64,000 bases of DNA from Pomphorhynchus laevis (Eukaryota; Acanthocephala; Palaeacanthocephala; Echinorhynchida; Pomphorhynchidae): positions 1 through 64,000 of the forward strand of contig WNNJ02000440.1 in the NCBI GenBank assembly GCA_012934845.2, given 5' to 3'. The stretch's first letter is position 1. Each line of letters starts with the position of its first letter. Position numbers and translations under genes: made by a program. Shown here piece after piece: positions 32,691 to 45,239 of the stretch. The notes under the pieces are model-generated. The model was not told the origin of the DNA. It saw only the letters and a list, made by a program, of their open reading frames with translations, and searched no databases.

Positions 32691-33235
32691 TGTGTACATA
32701 CTATATAATATTATATCCATAAATTTTATTATAATATTAATATCCATAAAAATTTCCAATAAAAATTTTTTAGAAACAAAACGTTTTGTTTCACAAAAAT
32801 TCTATTCTATTCTTTCCACAATTTGCGAAATATAAAAATATATTAGTATTTTATTGATCATGTTATCAAAATATTTCAAACACATTATTAGATGTATTCG
32901 TAATTATACAAAGCTTATAGGTTTACTTAAGTTTCTTCATACAAAATTAATCTAACACTATTTGTGTTTAAAATGTCAAAATCGACGCAAGAAAAACAAT
33001 TTTTAGCTGTATAAAATAATAAATAATTAATATTTTTATTAATATCATTATTCGATTATTTTTAATTGATTATAATATCTACTCTTATTATATATAAAGA
33101 TAAATATATTTATTAAATATATAATTAATTTATTTATTAATATTTCTAATAAATAATAATTAATATTTTTTATTAATACAATTATTTTTAATTTATTATA
33201 TTTATTATATATATTATTATTTTAATTATTAATAT
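32691..33235. other. AT-rich low-complexity DNA
   Basis: Runs of ATTAATATT-type sequence. No gene. Confidence 0.5.
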
Positions 33236-33239
33236 TTAT

Positions 33240-34440
33240 GGGCACGCGTATGGACTGTTTGTCGACTTTTTTAAAGTTTTCTATAGCATTAATAGAGATA
33301 ATCTTCGGCTAAAACTATTGCTTCTTTGTCAAACCAACGAGCTATTTGATAATTATATTTTTAATATACTTTCGTCAAACTTTGTGACCGTATTTGATGA
33401 GATCACATGCACTGACTACATTAAGTAGGAAATTGGATTTCTCCAAAACTATCCTCTCAGTCCTTTATTTCATTGTATATATTTGATCTGCCATCATATT
33501 TCCGTGTAAATGATACTCAGATAAACGTATCACTACGCCGACGTTCTTCTAGTGACTTCCTATCCTATCTCTGATCGACAATTTACTTGCAACTCTTTAG
33601 TTTCGTATTGTTTCTTTAATTCCTTAGAGGTGAACTTAAAGAAGACAAAAGTTGTTAAATTCAGACGAGGTGGGAGACTCAGCGGTCGGGATGTCTTATA
33701 TTATACCAATTTCTCAGTTGATTTCTCTAACGACCAAACTTATTTTGGAGTTGCCATTACATCACGATGGTCTTTCCATAAGCATTTTGAGGACAAACTG
33801 TGTAAATTGGTTACATCATTATCTTATTCTAGAAGAGTATCAGCACTGTCTTTGTCGGGGGCTCGTCAATATTTTCGCATTATGGTAGCCCATTCTCACC
33901 TATGGTATTGGTGTCATTTGGGAGGATTTATCGGTGCAGAATTTCAGCCATTTAGATATATTATTCTAGAAGAGTATCAGCACTGTCTTTGTCCGGGGCT
34001 CGTCAATATTTTCGCATCATGCTAAAGCCATCCGCACTTATGACACTGGTGTCATTTTGTAGGATTAATCGGTGCAAAATTTCAGCCATTTAGAAGATGG
34101 AAAATAGTTGTTTTGGAAGAAATTTGAGGGAGTTATCTGCAAAGTGCCGATAGCTGCCCTGCTTAATGAAAACCATCTGACATCGACTATCAGGCTCGTT
34201 GTAAGCTTCCACTCAATCGTTCTTTTATAGCTCATAAATCCCAATGGGATGCTCGATTATTGCGTCTAGACTATGTACATAGCCAATCGCCGTTGAATTT
34301 GCAGTCTGATTAGATGCTGCCGAATGCGCGTGGACGCTGTGTTCTATTTAGAGTTTACTAGCACTGTTACCATGACAAAATTTGTGGCATTCCTTTGAAT
34401 TTCCACGACCGATCGGATAATATCTATTATATATTCATAT
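33240..34440 (+). pseudogene. LINE reverse transcriptase remnant (fourth family)
   Basis: Blocks in different frames and in the right order: YGLFVDFFKVFYSINRDNL (motif A), IGFLQNYPLSPLFHCIYL (the GVLQGDPLSP position), YADVLLVTSY (the YADD position, altered to YADV near 33534), then LEVNLKKTKVVKFRRGGRL, FSNDQTYFGVAITSRWS and a thumb region. About 138 bases are duplicated in tandem (33825-33962 and 33963-34100). Similar elements are common in arthropods. It is dead: shifted frames and an altered catalytic box. Confidence 0.7.
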
Positions 34441-34444
34441 AAAC

Positions 34445-35980
34445 ATGATTTTGAGAGTGATTCTTTGGAATGGAACTGCTTATTTCATCTTCCAACAATT
34501 AATATAATTATTTAATAATTATTATTAAATAATTGTTAATATATAATTATTAATTAATTGTTAATATAATTACTATATATATCAAGTTATATATAATTAT
34601 TACGCTTCACACCCGAGATAAAAAAGTTTATCAACTTAAAATCTTCCGCATTTTATTTTAATAACTTGACACTTTAGTATTAAATATTATAATTTTGAAT
34701 ATTTTGATGTTGAAGTATTATTTTAGTAATTAACTGTTGAAAGCGTTACTTAACAATCTGTCAATTTAATTTACAATCTTATTAGTCTATTTTGCATATC
34801 AGTAACTGTAGACAGTCTACAAATCTGATATTTCTAGATTTGAGATTAAGTTAGTTGAAAGTACGTCAATAATTGTGAAATCAAGTTTTTACACAATTGT
34901 CAAGAAAATCTAATGCTTCTTTATGATCTATTCTAAAGTAGTTAATGGAAATCCATATCGATTGAAATTTTTTGCTATCATTTACTCTTCAGGCATTACA
35001 ATTTTCAGCTATCTCAACTTTGGTGTCAATTTTCGAGAAATTTGATCAGCAACTTTAACTGCAAATTTGTACCGTCCATACGGATAAGATTTCCTAATAG
35101 AAAATTATTCGGTAATACGGTTTTGCTAAAAGTTTCATCAAATTAATAACTTCATCTATTATCTGAAATCATATAAAATTTATATCTTTGAGGTGAGCTT
35201 AAAGAGTTACGAAGTGTGTTTCTAAATGTACAGATCGTGGTCACTATTTAAATGACAGTATATGGTCATTACTCAAATTAGTATTCAATAGCTGTTCTGC
35301 ATGTCATTCATGGATATCTACAATATCGTTACTTACAGTTATATAATGGCTAAATTTGAATACTAATATGAGTTGCTAATAATTGTCCAATAAAATCTAT
35401 AATCTGCTAAATTTAGGAATTATTTATCATTAAATAGAGCCAATTACTCTGCCTAACGCATTAACGAGTCCAAACAAGTGCTAATAATGTACGTTGAGGT
35501 TAATATTAATAAATAGTGCATTATTTAATATAATATTATTCTGTATAATTTCGATAGTATGAAAACTCACTCCGACTAATCATCTTAGTGATTACAACAT
35601 TTATCATATTTGGTTACGATTGGGATATTTAAAGTTTAATCTTTTAAGAGTGTACTATTAGCGATATAAATATCTGGCATTATTCAATGAAATTTATTAT
35701 TAAAATACAAAATAATATATTATTTGTTATCTTTTTTAAACTAATATTTATTATCCATACACATTTTTTGCTTGGCAGTTTAAATTAATTTTACAGTATA
35801 TATTTAATATTAATGTATAAAATATATTAATATAAATTTATTAATATATTTAAATCAAAATTATATAAAACAAAAAAAATAAATTAAATTTCGTTTACTC
35901 ATTAAAGTAATATCACAATTTAACACAAAATGTATTATTTACTATTTTGATAGTATAAATTTACAATATATATATATTGA
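34445..35980. other. AT-rich DNA, nothing recognised
   Basis: No open frame of note and no repeat unit that I recognise. Confidence 0.45.
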
Positions 35981-35984
35981 GATC

Positions 35985-36475
35985 ATGAAGATCGATTGGA
36001 ATCGGGACTGGTGATCCTTTGATGGATTCTTATTTATGTAACGAATAGTTGCTAGGTCACACGAGGTGACTTTCGCATTGAAAACCAGCTACAGAATCTT
36101 TCCTTCATGATATCCAGAGAAGCATCTCGGACAATGCAGTTTCTGGATATCATGATGGAAGGTTTCATATACTGTGTGAAATCTGGTAATTCTGGATTCG
36201 TAGCCTAGCAGTCAAGAGCGCAAGCCAAGTACGGAGAGCGACAGCTCGAATCTCGGATAAGTCAAATTTCAAAAGGCGAAGAGTTGGTAGTCAGCCTTCT
36301 GACGAGCCCGGGGCTACCAACATGTGGCAAAAAGCGAGCGAAACGAAAACGGTTGTGGCAATGGCGCCGTTAGTAGTCAGGGTGTATGGAATTGGATATC
36401 ATGAAGGAAAGATTCTGTAGCTGGTTTTCAATGCGAAAGTCACCTCGTGTGACCTAGCAACTATTCGTTATATAT
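35985..36475 (+). mobile_element. Foldback element built from tRNA-like SINE sequence
   Basis: Two identical 78-bp inverted arms (36039-36116 and 36393-36470) flank 276 bases. The inner part carries a tRNA-like promoter: TAGCCTAGCAGTCAAGAGCG at 36201 (A box) and AGCTCGAATCTC at 36243 (B box). The right arm is the ordinary 3' half of the SINE seen at 14.7-15.3 kb; the left arm is a second, inverted copy. The pair therefore looks like two SINE units joined head to head rather than a classical MITE. Arm identity points to gene conversion or recent origin. Confidence 0.75.
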
Positions 36476-37011
36476 ATATATATTCATACCAAAAATATTT
36501 TTATATATAATAATGAAACTGAATCTACTATTTAAATCTGCTATCTAAAAGCAAATACCCTATATGATTGATTATTTCATGAATAGAGTAATAAATTTGA
36601 GTTATCTATACTAAATAAACTTTTACATGCTAATTTAACTTTAATTTACAGTTTATTATAATTAAGATAATATGCATTTAGTAGTAAATGCGGTATTATC
36701 AGGTTTTGTGCATCTGTATTCGATCCAAGTACATATGGGTTAATACATATTATGTAAGTATACTATATGAGTAATGTTACTACCTAAAATAATATTTTAA
36801 TCAAACAAAGCATTGTTAATTTATAATCTATCCATAAACATTTTCCACTTTGCAATAAATACTTTATTTTAATTTTAATTTATATATAATTAAATTATTA
36901 CATTTAATTTATAAATTTTATGATATAATATTAAATGCTGCTTATAAATTATCAAAGTTTGATACATGCTTTTATAAAATTATGCAAGTAATATTTAATT
37001 TTTACATGACA

Positions 37012-37212
37012 TTTTAATTGCGTGTCGTCAGCAATGAATGTTTCATGAGAAACAGCTGGAATAAATTCATTGCATATTTCCTGCTTATCTTGTTGTATCA
37101 CCAAGTGATCGGTCTGACTTTGATCATCATTTTCCGGAAAAAATGGATTTAGATCATCTGTCAATATAAAGTTCAAATCAAGAGTAGATTGACAGACCAC
37201 ACTAACATGGCT
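37012..37212 (-). CDS. Candidate internal exon of unknown host gene
   Basis: On the minus strand AATTTATAG precedes an open stretch reading VCQSTLDLNFILTDDLNPFF, then QTDHLVIQQDKQEICNEFI and HETFIADDTQLKCH. It ends at a GTAAAA donor-like site. Codon content is clearly more complex than the A/T surroundings, and the peptide is acidic and soluble-looking. I recognise no domain. Splice sites are consistent but short, so this could also be a piece of an unknown transposon. Confidence 0.35.
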
Positions 37213-38512
37213 ATAAATTAAAATATTTATAATTAAATATATTATAATTATTATAATTATAGTATAATTTTATAATTATATATAATACGTAGGTTAAGTA
37301 TGCTAATTTGATTAAATTAATTAACTGACCTCTTCAAATTGAAAATTGATATTTTTAAAGACATTTTAAACTTTTATATTAAAACAGAAGAATTGTAACA
37401 ATTTTGAGTAGAAATTCAAAGAATATTGTAGACATTATCAAAAATAAAAATTATTTATCTTAAATAAAAGCTTTTATTTTAAAAATAAAAGGACTTTTAT
37501 CTTAGATTTTATCATAAATAAAAGATATAAATTAAGATTAAAATAAAAGATTATAAATTTAATTACAATCAATTAAAATTATTGAATTATTTACAAAATA
37601 CTGTAAACATAAGCAAAATTACAATTTTATAATTTCCAAGTTATGTCTCTTATGGAATAAAGTAGTCAATTTGGGCAATACATACTCAATTAAATGAAAT
37701 ATTAATTTTATTAAATGTTAAACTGGAAATTTTATACATTAAAAATTTAAAATTTTAGTTTATTTTAAATTAAACTCACATTTTTTGGATAATATGAATA
37801 TTAGGAATTGGTTTGCGTTCTATAAAACCAATATATCACAGATGTATAGTAAATTATAATACCAAAAGAAGACACCTTATGCGAGACTAATGTAAGGGTA
37901 TAATGACATTTATTTTGTTGTTTAGCAATAATGGTAATATTGTGTATGCAATCGCCCAATTAAATATGCACATAAAAGGAAATTAAGAAAAATAAAAATG
38001 TCTTAGTTAAATTATTGTCTAATTATTTCTACAAATAATTAGAAGTTAAATAGTCATGATTTCAGTTAAAGTCATAATTCCATATACAATATTGATAATT
38101 TACACATTACAGAATATATTGTATATGGGACACATTCCCAGCAACATTACTGTGCCTTAAAAATAATGAAGCACGGTATATCTGTGTTATATAAGGTGTT
38201 TACTTATAAACCGAAATAATGCATTTCTTTAAACTTTTAAATATATTATAATATATTATAACACTAATATATTATAACATTTTAGTGACTAAAGCAATAT
38301 ATAAAACTATACATGATGTATAAAACATTATGTATTCACAATTCTTTTAACAAGGGCATTAATTTAAATAATTATATTCTAATATAATATTATTTTATAT
38401 CAAATATATAATTATAAATAATTAAACACAACATATAATATGTTAATATGTGCCAGCAATTGTAATTAGATTGTAAATAAGGCAAATAGACATTATTATT
38501 TCACAATTTAGA

Positions 38513-38552
38513 TCCAATATTTCGGTTGCATATGAACACACCATTATCAAGG
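38513..38552 (-). ncRNA. Degenerate PLE hammerhead-like motif
   Basis: Minus strand: CTTGATAATGG, about 12 bases, CAACCGAAATATTGG. GAAATATTG is kept; the CUGAUGA strand is altered. Confidence 0.35.
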
Positions 38553-39178
38553 ATTATATAATTGTAATCAATTTATTTTATTCATAACTTTAAGTTAAAT
38601 TTTATAAAAAACGCTATAATATAAGGTTTACAATTATAATATTATGTTAAAGATTTTTATTTTATATTGGATAATTTATATTATATAATAATTATATTAC
38701 AATCATGTTATATTATAAGATTTTTATATTATAATATTATGTTTAAACATAACATATATTATGTATTATATTAAATTAAATTATATTAAATATAATATTA
38801 TATAATTTTAATTATATTAATTATATAAATTATATTTATTATATTAAACATAAAATTTAATGAAATATAAAGCAAATATTATAATAAATATAATATTTAT
38901 ATTATAATTCTAAAATCAGTTTTGCCAGTTAAAATATTCGCTAAAACGAACAATTTGCTTTGCTTTAAATTCATTAACTCATTGTTTGATTTAGCGAATG
39001 TTTTTTAGTATTTAGTCTTATATAATCAATGCTTGCGTCATTGTTTAAAAATGTTTAAGATAATCTTTAATAATAAGATTTTCTTAAATACAAAAAACGC
39101 ACTATAGTTAAATTACAGATGAAGCATTCATTACTGTTGTGTTGCTGTTAGATTCGTTTAATCGTTTACGTCAATCCA

Positions 39179-39521
39179 GCTCTTCTTCATGCTTCAAGGA
39201 CTCAAATCCATAAGGATCTGAGCCCCCAACCGATCCAACACGCCGCTTTTCGATTGAACCACCCGGGGTCTTTCACCCCTCGAAGAATCCAATCGGCGCA
39301 GACTATGCTGGGTAAACGAGAGACGAGGAGCTTAAGAAACCTTAGCCTTTGCAATGGGGGACGTCCTCTAGAGAAGAAGAATAATCCCGAGATAGCGCAG
39401 GTGAACCCAGAGGCGCACCTAGGTTTTCCCTATCAACGACAGATGTTGGGCCCGTTTCAGAGCCACCTAGCTTTCTTCAGGATACGTTTTGTATTTAGTC
39501 TTATATAATCAATGTTTGCGT
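39179..39521 (-). mobile_element. 3' fragment of third LINE
   Basis: Complement of 13890-14220: the 39225-39300 part (ATCTGAGCCCCCAACC...) and the 39440-39475 part (GGGCCCGTTTCAGAGCCACC) correspond to CTGGGGGCTCAGAT and GGTGGGCTCTGAAACGGGCC. The plus-strand 84-codon open frame at 39254 is a shadow of this fragment. Confidence 0.75.
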
Positions 39522-39524
39522 CAT

Positions 39525-40460
39525 TATTTAATTTTTTTGTACAATTAAGGGTGAATATATGCAGAGCATATTATCGTTATAGTAATTTATGTCGTTGTAA
39601 CATCAATGTTTGTTCAGCTATGCTGAACTTTGTAAAAAGTCAGTACCCAAAACATTGGCAAAATAAATAAAATTACATGAAAGCAAACACAAATAAACGC
39701 TTTTATAAGAAGTCAGCAAAGCGTTTGAATAATAATTTTATCACAGTTATAGTAAGAAGGCACGACATAAATTTTAGCTTTTTTTAAATAATTTTGTAAT
39801 GAAAATTTTTTAACTTACCTTTTATACATATTTCAAGCAAAGTTCTTTAAAACATGATAAAGTGTATAATAAAGTGTATAACATGTTTTTTAAAGGGAAA
39901 AGGATAAATAAAAATTACTTCACTTTTCCCTAGGAATTAACTTGTTCCAGAAAAAACTGCTCGTTTTTTCCATAGATTTTGAAAATGTATTTCAAAATCG
40001 ATTTTCAACGAATATATCACATCAGATTATAATTGAAGCTATTTTTTAATTGTCTTTATTAATTCTAAATAAAGCACTCATTATCGACGTTTGAATATCA
40101 CGAGCAACGAAAAAATTCAAAATACAGTGAGAGGGTGTCATTTATAGAACATTCAAGATTTAAATAGTTGGTCTTCTCAAAGTCCGAAGGAATCGGCCAA
40201 AGAGCAAATTGTATGCTCCAAACAATGGCTACACTAATGGCAAGGTCTTCCCCGCGCACTTTTACTATTTAGATCAAGCGACGAATAAGTGTTGAAATAG
40301 CACGGACATCGTCTGCTTCTTTACGGTCGCATCGTTCAAAGATGCATTGTAAAGTTATATGCCTTTGTAATGCCGATCAACATGATTGATGAGAAATAAC
40401 CAATAAATCACAGAATTTATTATTGTAGAACAGTGACTTGTAAATTGAGTTTATTAATAT
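39525..40460. other. AT-rich DNA, nothing recognised
   Basis: A moderately complex block at 40090-40390 has no frame or repeat that I can name. Confidence 0.4.
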
Positions 40461-40462
40461 GA

Positions 40463-40978
40463 TTTTCCAACTCACCTAAATCCACTCTTCTTCCATTACA
40501 ACGCATCGTAAATGCAGCCGTCCGAATTCTCCTCCGTTAATCTCGTTTGAAAATGTTGAAAATCTCGTTTTTCTAGGCTTCCATTTCGACAACCGACTTT
40601 CACTTAAACCTTTCGTTAGTGATAAAGTACGCTCATCTACCTTGATACTCCGCAATCTCCGTCAAGTTCGTAGATTGATCGATTTCCCTTCTTGTATGAC
40701 TCTCATATCTTCTCTTCTTTTCTCTAGACTCGATTATTGTCTTAGTCTATTTTCCAACTCACCTAAATCCACTCTTATTCCTTTACAACGCATCGTCAAC
40801 GCAGCCGTCCGAATTCTACTCCGTTTTCGTCGTTTTGATCATACATCCTACCATATTGCTTCTCTCGATTTGCTTACAATTTATTGTCCTGTTCAATATG
40901 GTCTTCTCATTGCTTTCCGCCTTGTAACTTTTCATACCCATTCATTTCTAAACCTTCCTTTTCTTGATATGTTTAATT
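40463..40978 (+). pseudogene. Internal fragment of the CR1/L2-like LINE with a back-jump
   Basis: 40463-40536 matches 6960-7033 of the intact element. The sequence then jumps back: 40537-40970 matches 6771-7183 closely. The 3' tail is absent. The open frame 40642-40980 reads LRNLRQVRRLIDFPSCMTLI and on to PSFLNLPFLD-like sequence. Nucleotide similarity is high, so the insertion is recent. The jump is compatible with template switching during reverse transcription or with a later duplication/deletion. Confidence 0.85.
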
Positions 40979-40984
40979 AAAAAA

Positions 40985-41080
40985 CTTCTAATATAAAGTA
41001 TATTATTTATTATCTATTCATAAGAATATTCTGCTTAGGAGTTGAAATTTATTTTTACTAATATTTTGTTGATTTATATG
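40985..41080 (-). repeat. PLE terminal repeat, isolated copy
   Basis: Complement of the PLE end at 23683-23770 (TATAAATCAACAAAATATTA, then AATAAATAATATACTTTATA). It abuts the LINE fragment that ends at about 40978. Confidence 0.65.
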
Positions 41081-41261
41081 TTTTACTATTTCTGTTTTAT
41101 TTTAATAGTAACCTAGTTTAAAATATGTAGATTAAATATAAAAATATTTAAGATTATTAAAAGCTCAATACATAAAGCTCAATACATAAACGACCATATG
41201 TAATACAAATAATAAAAAAATTCAAGCTTATTCAATAAACTATCCCAATCCAGACAATTTA

Positions 41262-41420
41262 TCCTTCAAGATTATCTGTCTCTATGAGTTTTCAAATAGA
41301 TTAACTTTAGTTAGAGATACAATATTTGCAGGCAATTGGTTCCAGCTTTTGGGTAGTTTAGTTAAATACCGCCTTTCTCAGGTTCTAATATTTTGCATAA
41401 CGGAGTCTGTTAGTAAAATA
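41262..41420 (-). pseudogene. LINE C-terminal remnant
   Basis: One minus-strand frame reads ERRYLTKLPKSWNQLPANIV, then SLTKVNLFENS, the same C-terminal block as TWKSWNKLPSQVV in the LINE at 922-1443. It is short and interrupted. Confidence 0.6.
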
Positions 41421-41449
41421 CGTGCCTAAATGACGCACTTGAAATAACT

Positions 41450-42960
41450 TGTATAATAATTTTAAATCATTTATCACATGACTCTTAATACATCAGCCCG
41501 AATTCTGTTTCATCGATCATTGTTTTTGTGTATCAATAAGGTCCGGTGAATAATTCAATAAAATTATTTATTCAGTGCTAATTTTATATATTTGGTATTA
41601 AATCTACATTGTCTATAAAGTCGGTGTATAGAAATGCAGCTCTACATTGTAAAACATTTATCACTGCAAGTCTACATCAAGCAAATATTTCTTGATTTAT
41701 CTCCTTGTCAAATAGAATCATAAATATAATACATCATTTTTTGAGTATTGCAGAATCAAGTTCAACAAAAGTTTAGATATACTTTTAAGTATCTCGAAAT
41801 ATTCTACAAAAAGGTCTAATGTATAAATCCGAAAATATTTAAAGAATGTCTAGTACAATATGCATACAACTAAGTGCGGGAAGGTGTAGCATCTTATCAC
41901 ATCTTATTGCGTTATGATGTGAAATACTTCAGAATAACGAAAGTGATTCTTGTCAGGTTTGAAAATAGAAACAGTGTGCATGTTTTTTATAACATCTGAG
42001 CTGATAATAATGAAGACAAAATAATTAGGTCAGATACCTGAATTATTTTTGATTATTTTGGCGTATCATTGTAACTTTGTTTAAACGAGGAATAATGACA
42101 GGTACGAAAAGGTCACATATCTTTGAATAATACGGCATTTTCTTTCTCATCAGTAAGTGAGTTAGCGTTGTGAGTATTTTGTAAAACGTGGAAGTATTAT
42201 AGCTGATATTGCTATCTAATATAAATACATTTATATTCGCTAACTATCGAGCAGCATTTTTACTTATATTTAAAATAATTTATAAACCAATTAAACCAAT
42301 TAAACTAAGACTACATTAAGCGAGAAAATATTTAAATGTTCTATAAGAGAGGTTTTAACTTTTAAAGTTCTTTCAAATAAATGCACAGTTATCACATGTA
42401 CAGAAATATACATATGAAAATTATTTAATAATTAAATGTATCATCCAATTATTTAATTATTAAGAGTTAATTGTAACGGCAAGATTTTAAATTGTTTAAT
42501 ACTAGTTACATGTATACTACTGACGGTTTTAACACAAGTTTGTTTTATTGCTGATACATTTGTTCTGATTGTGGTGTATTTTGACGTTTGATTATAAGGG
42601 TAATCACGTAGCAGATAATTAAGCATGAAACTTGAATCGCTTGAATAAATAAACCTTAATAATAAAACCATATTTTATCTCTGCATATTATTCACATAAT
42701 TCACAAAGAACATATCAGGATGTATTCACTGTTTAACAGAGACTATAATATAAAGTAAGTGAAACCACGACAACAAGACAAATTTATACTGGTACGTTGA
42801 TTATTTTACGTTATTTTTCTAATTTATTTTGACACATGAGTTTTATGATTTCGTAATGATCCAATAACTATAATTAAAAATACAAAAATGTTAAAGTATT
42901 TTTAAACTTAAAATATTTAAATCATAATGTAACAGGCTACTTAATAGTCATTCATTTAAA
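41450..42960. other. AT-rich DNA, nothing recognised
   Basis: A 72-codon minus frame (42453-42671) shows no family resemblance. Confidence 0.4.
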
Positions 42961-42965
42961 AACTT

Positions 42966-43557
42966 AAATATAAAATTAAAATATTAAAATGATAACATAA
43001 CAGACTTTTTCATTCCTTTACAGACTGTTGTCCATAAACAAATTGTAATCACTTTTAAGTAAGCAATAGCATTTCTAACAACGCGACGCTTTCCGAGTGA
43101 ACCAATCAATGTATGTCACACACCTGCGAGACCAATCGCTACTAACGCTGATATATTGCTATCATATCTGATATAGCTGTTTAACATTAGATACCGTCGT
43201 CGTTAAATAAGTTACCATTTTTTCAAGATGGGATGTGAAAAAGAAATTTATGCAGTAAAATAAGTATTTGAAGCCAAATATACATACTTATTCATTAACA
43301 TTGAAAGAATATTGGAAGATAAAATACACATTTAAAAAATATACCATTTTTTATTAAAAAATGATAGAATAGCGATATTGGTCTCGCAGATGTGTGACAT
43401 ACCCTGATTGATTCAATCGGAAAGCGTCGCGTTGTTAGAAATGCTATTGCTTACTTAAAAGTGATTGCAATTTGTTTATGTACAACAGTCTGTAAAGGAA
43501 TGAAAAAGTCTGTTATATTATCATTTTAATATTTTAATTTTATATTTGTTTTTTCAG
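42966..43557. mobile_element. Foldback element with inverted arms of about 175 bp
   Basis: Left arm 42966-43142 (AAAATTAAAATATTAAAATG..., CATTCCTTTACAGACTGTTG, GCATTTCTAACAACGCGACG, CTTTCCGAGTGAACCAATCA) is repeated as its complement at 43375-43557 with a few differences (GGAAAGCGTCGCGTTGTTAG, CAGTCTGTAAAGGAATG). The spacer of about 230 bases is AT-rich and non-coding. This is a MITE-like or foldback transposon; flanking duplications are unclear in the A/T background. Confidence 0.8.
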
Positions 43558-43559
43558 AA

Positions 43560-44410
43560 AAAGAACGTTCATTTCCTATTATAAAATATATTTTTTTCGC
43601 ATTGAATCAGATGGTGATCCGATTATGTCACTTTTGTTTCTCTCCATAGCAGTTTGTATAATATTTTTCGTATCATATATTGTCAAAATAAATCATACTC
43701 CGTTATTCAGTAAAGTCAATGTTCTTTAAAATTATCTTACATATGCTATACTAAGCAGATATCATTGTAACGTATGCTTGATGTTGTGTTCTTTCTATCC
43801 ATAGAGTCGTATGAAAAAAGTGTTATTAAACAATAAAGCTACTGTTTGTCCGAATCGAGATAAGGGTAGGATTTGTTTGCATTTTCATGAATGGACATTG
43901 TAGAAACAGAACGAACCTATACAGTCTGCATATATACTTGCTCCGAAAAAATCATTTTAATTATCTCATTTAGCAGTTTGTTGAAGAGTTATCGAACCAC
44001 GAAACAACACAATCACGACTCGTATTATTTATAAATATAATTTTTATTTTATGTTATTGATATTTTAACATCTTTTTAAAAGCTAGACGATTCTTTATAT
44101 TTTCATTTGATTTGTTCATGCCCGTAAAATTATAAGACAATTACACATTTCTTTTCATAAATATATAAGCAGTAAATGAATGACACATTTGAAGATTACA
44201 AAATAATGGCATTCATATGTCTCGAATTTTTCATAAATGCTGTTAATATAAAACGGAATTTAATGACATATAAGCTACAAATAAAAATAGAGTTTTCAAC
44301 ATTCAAATTTCTTAATAGGAACACGATATCCAGAATCTCCTTGAATTTTCGAGAAGGACATCACAAGGTTTTCATTCATCACAACTTTTTTAAACATAAA
44401 CCGTTGTTGA
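43560..44410. other. AT-rich DNA leading into a PLE fragment
   Basis: 44320-44410 is probably PLE sequence (shared with 45100-45240: ATATCCAGAATCTCCTT..., ACATTACAAGGTGTTCATTT-like). The rest is unassigned. Confidence 0.45.
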
Positions 44411-44414
44411 CAAA

Positions 44415-44600
44415 GATGCTATTGTTTATAAGATATTTTGTAAAGAATGTGAACAGGTATATGTTGGTCAAATCGGTCGAGGTTTGGTTAAACGTATTAA
44501 ACAGCATAATTATAATGTACATAACGAAACCAGTCCTAGTGCTGTTGCTAAACATTTTGCGAGTTTTAGTCATTCCATTGATTTTGAAAATAAAAATATC
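44415..44600 (+). pseudogene. PLE GIY-YIG endonuclease domain
   Basis: In frame from GAT 44415: DAIVYKIFCKECEQVYVGQI, then GRGLVKRIKQHNYNVHN, then SPSAVAKHFASFSHSIDFEN. This is the CxxC-containing GIY-YIG domain of PLE proteins (VYKI...YVGQ with downstream Arg and His), which nicks target DNA. A longer open frame in another phase over the same bases (44176-44721) is an artefact. The RT part is missing, so this is a fossil 3' fragment. Confidence 0.8.
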
Positions 44601-44969
44601 TATTTTATTATTTGATTTAAAAAATATTTATTTTATCACTTGCATTTTCAGGAAGCGTATTTTATCCAAAAAGCACCTAATTTTATGCTTTAGATTAAAT
44701 CTGATTTCAGCCTTAAAATAAATTATAATTAATTATTCTAATATTACATTATTTTAATTTTTTCAATTCGTTTGAAAAAAAAATAATTTTTTCAAAAATT
44801 ATTTAATAAATTAATTTATTAATTAATTTATTAATATATATATATATATTCGAAACGTATAAATACTAAACATGTTTACTTCTTCCATTTCGATTATATA
44901 GTTTTATTAGGACAAAGAAGAAAATACTTATACTTTATTTGTAAAAAATTAATATTATTTGTAAAAATT

Positions 44970-45000
44970 CAATATTTCGATAACTCTTGTTCTCATCAGG
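44970..45000 (-). ncRNA. PLE hammerhead-like motif with full core strands
   Basis: Minus strand: CCTGATGAGAACAAGAGTTA, then TCGAAATATTG. CUGAUGA and GAAA are both intact; stem II pairs GA-AC with GU-UC around a bulged A. Stem III would be the self-complementary AATATT, so two copies might pair. Confidence 0.55.
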
Positions 45001-45239
45001 ATTACAATAACATGTTCACAAAATGATCACAACATATTTAATAGTTCACAACTTATTTAATAAGTTTATTCACAACTTATTTAATAGGACACACCATATC
45101 CAGAATCTCCTTCCATTTTCGATTAGATAGTTTTAAAGGATGATAAAATAAAATTGGAACGACTAGTACACAAATTAAGGGGAGGATACCAATCTTCTTG
45201 ATTAAGAAAGACATTACAAGGTGTTCATTTATCACAACT

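Larger units (their letters stand above)
36480..39175. other. AT-rich DNA with one candidate exon and one PLE motif
   Basis: Apart from the candidate exon (37012-37212) and the motif at 38.5 kb I see only low-complexity A/T sequence. Confidence 0.45.

Noticed and set aside
36193-36262. A functional tRNA gene
   Set aside because: A and B boxes are present, but no acceptor stem or anticodon arm pairs properly, and the sequence belongs to a repeated SINE.
42140-42175. CTGATGAG on the minus strand as another hammerhead
   Set aside because: No stem II and no properly placed GAAA; the matching bases are an A-rich run.
44176-44721. A 181-codon open frame
   Set aside because: It runs out of phase over the GIY-YIG coding sequence, which gives a clear PLE signature in another frame.
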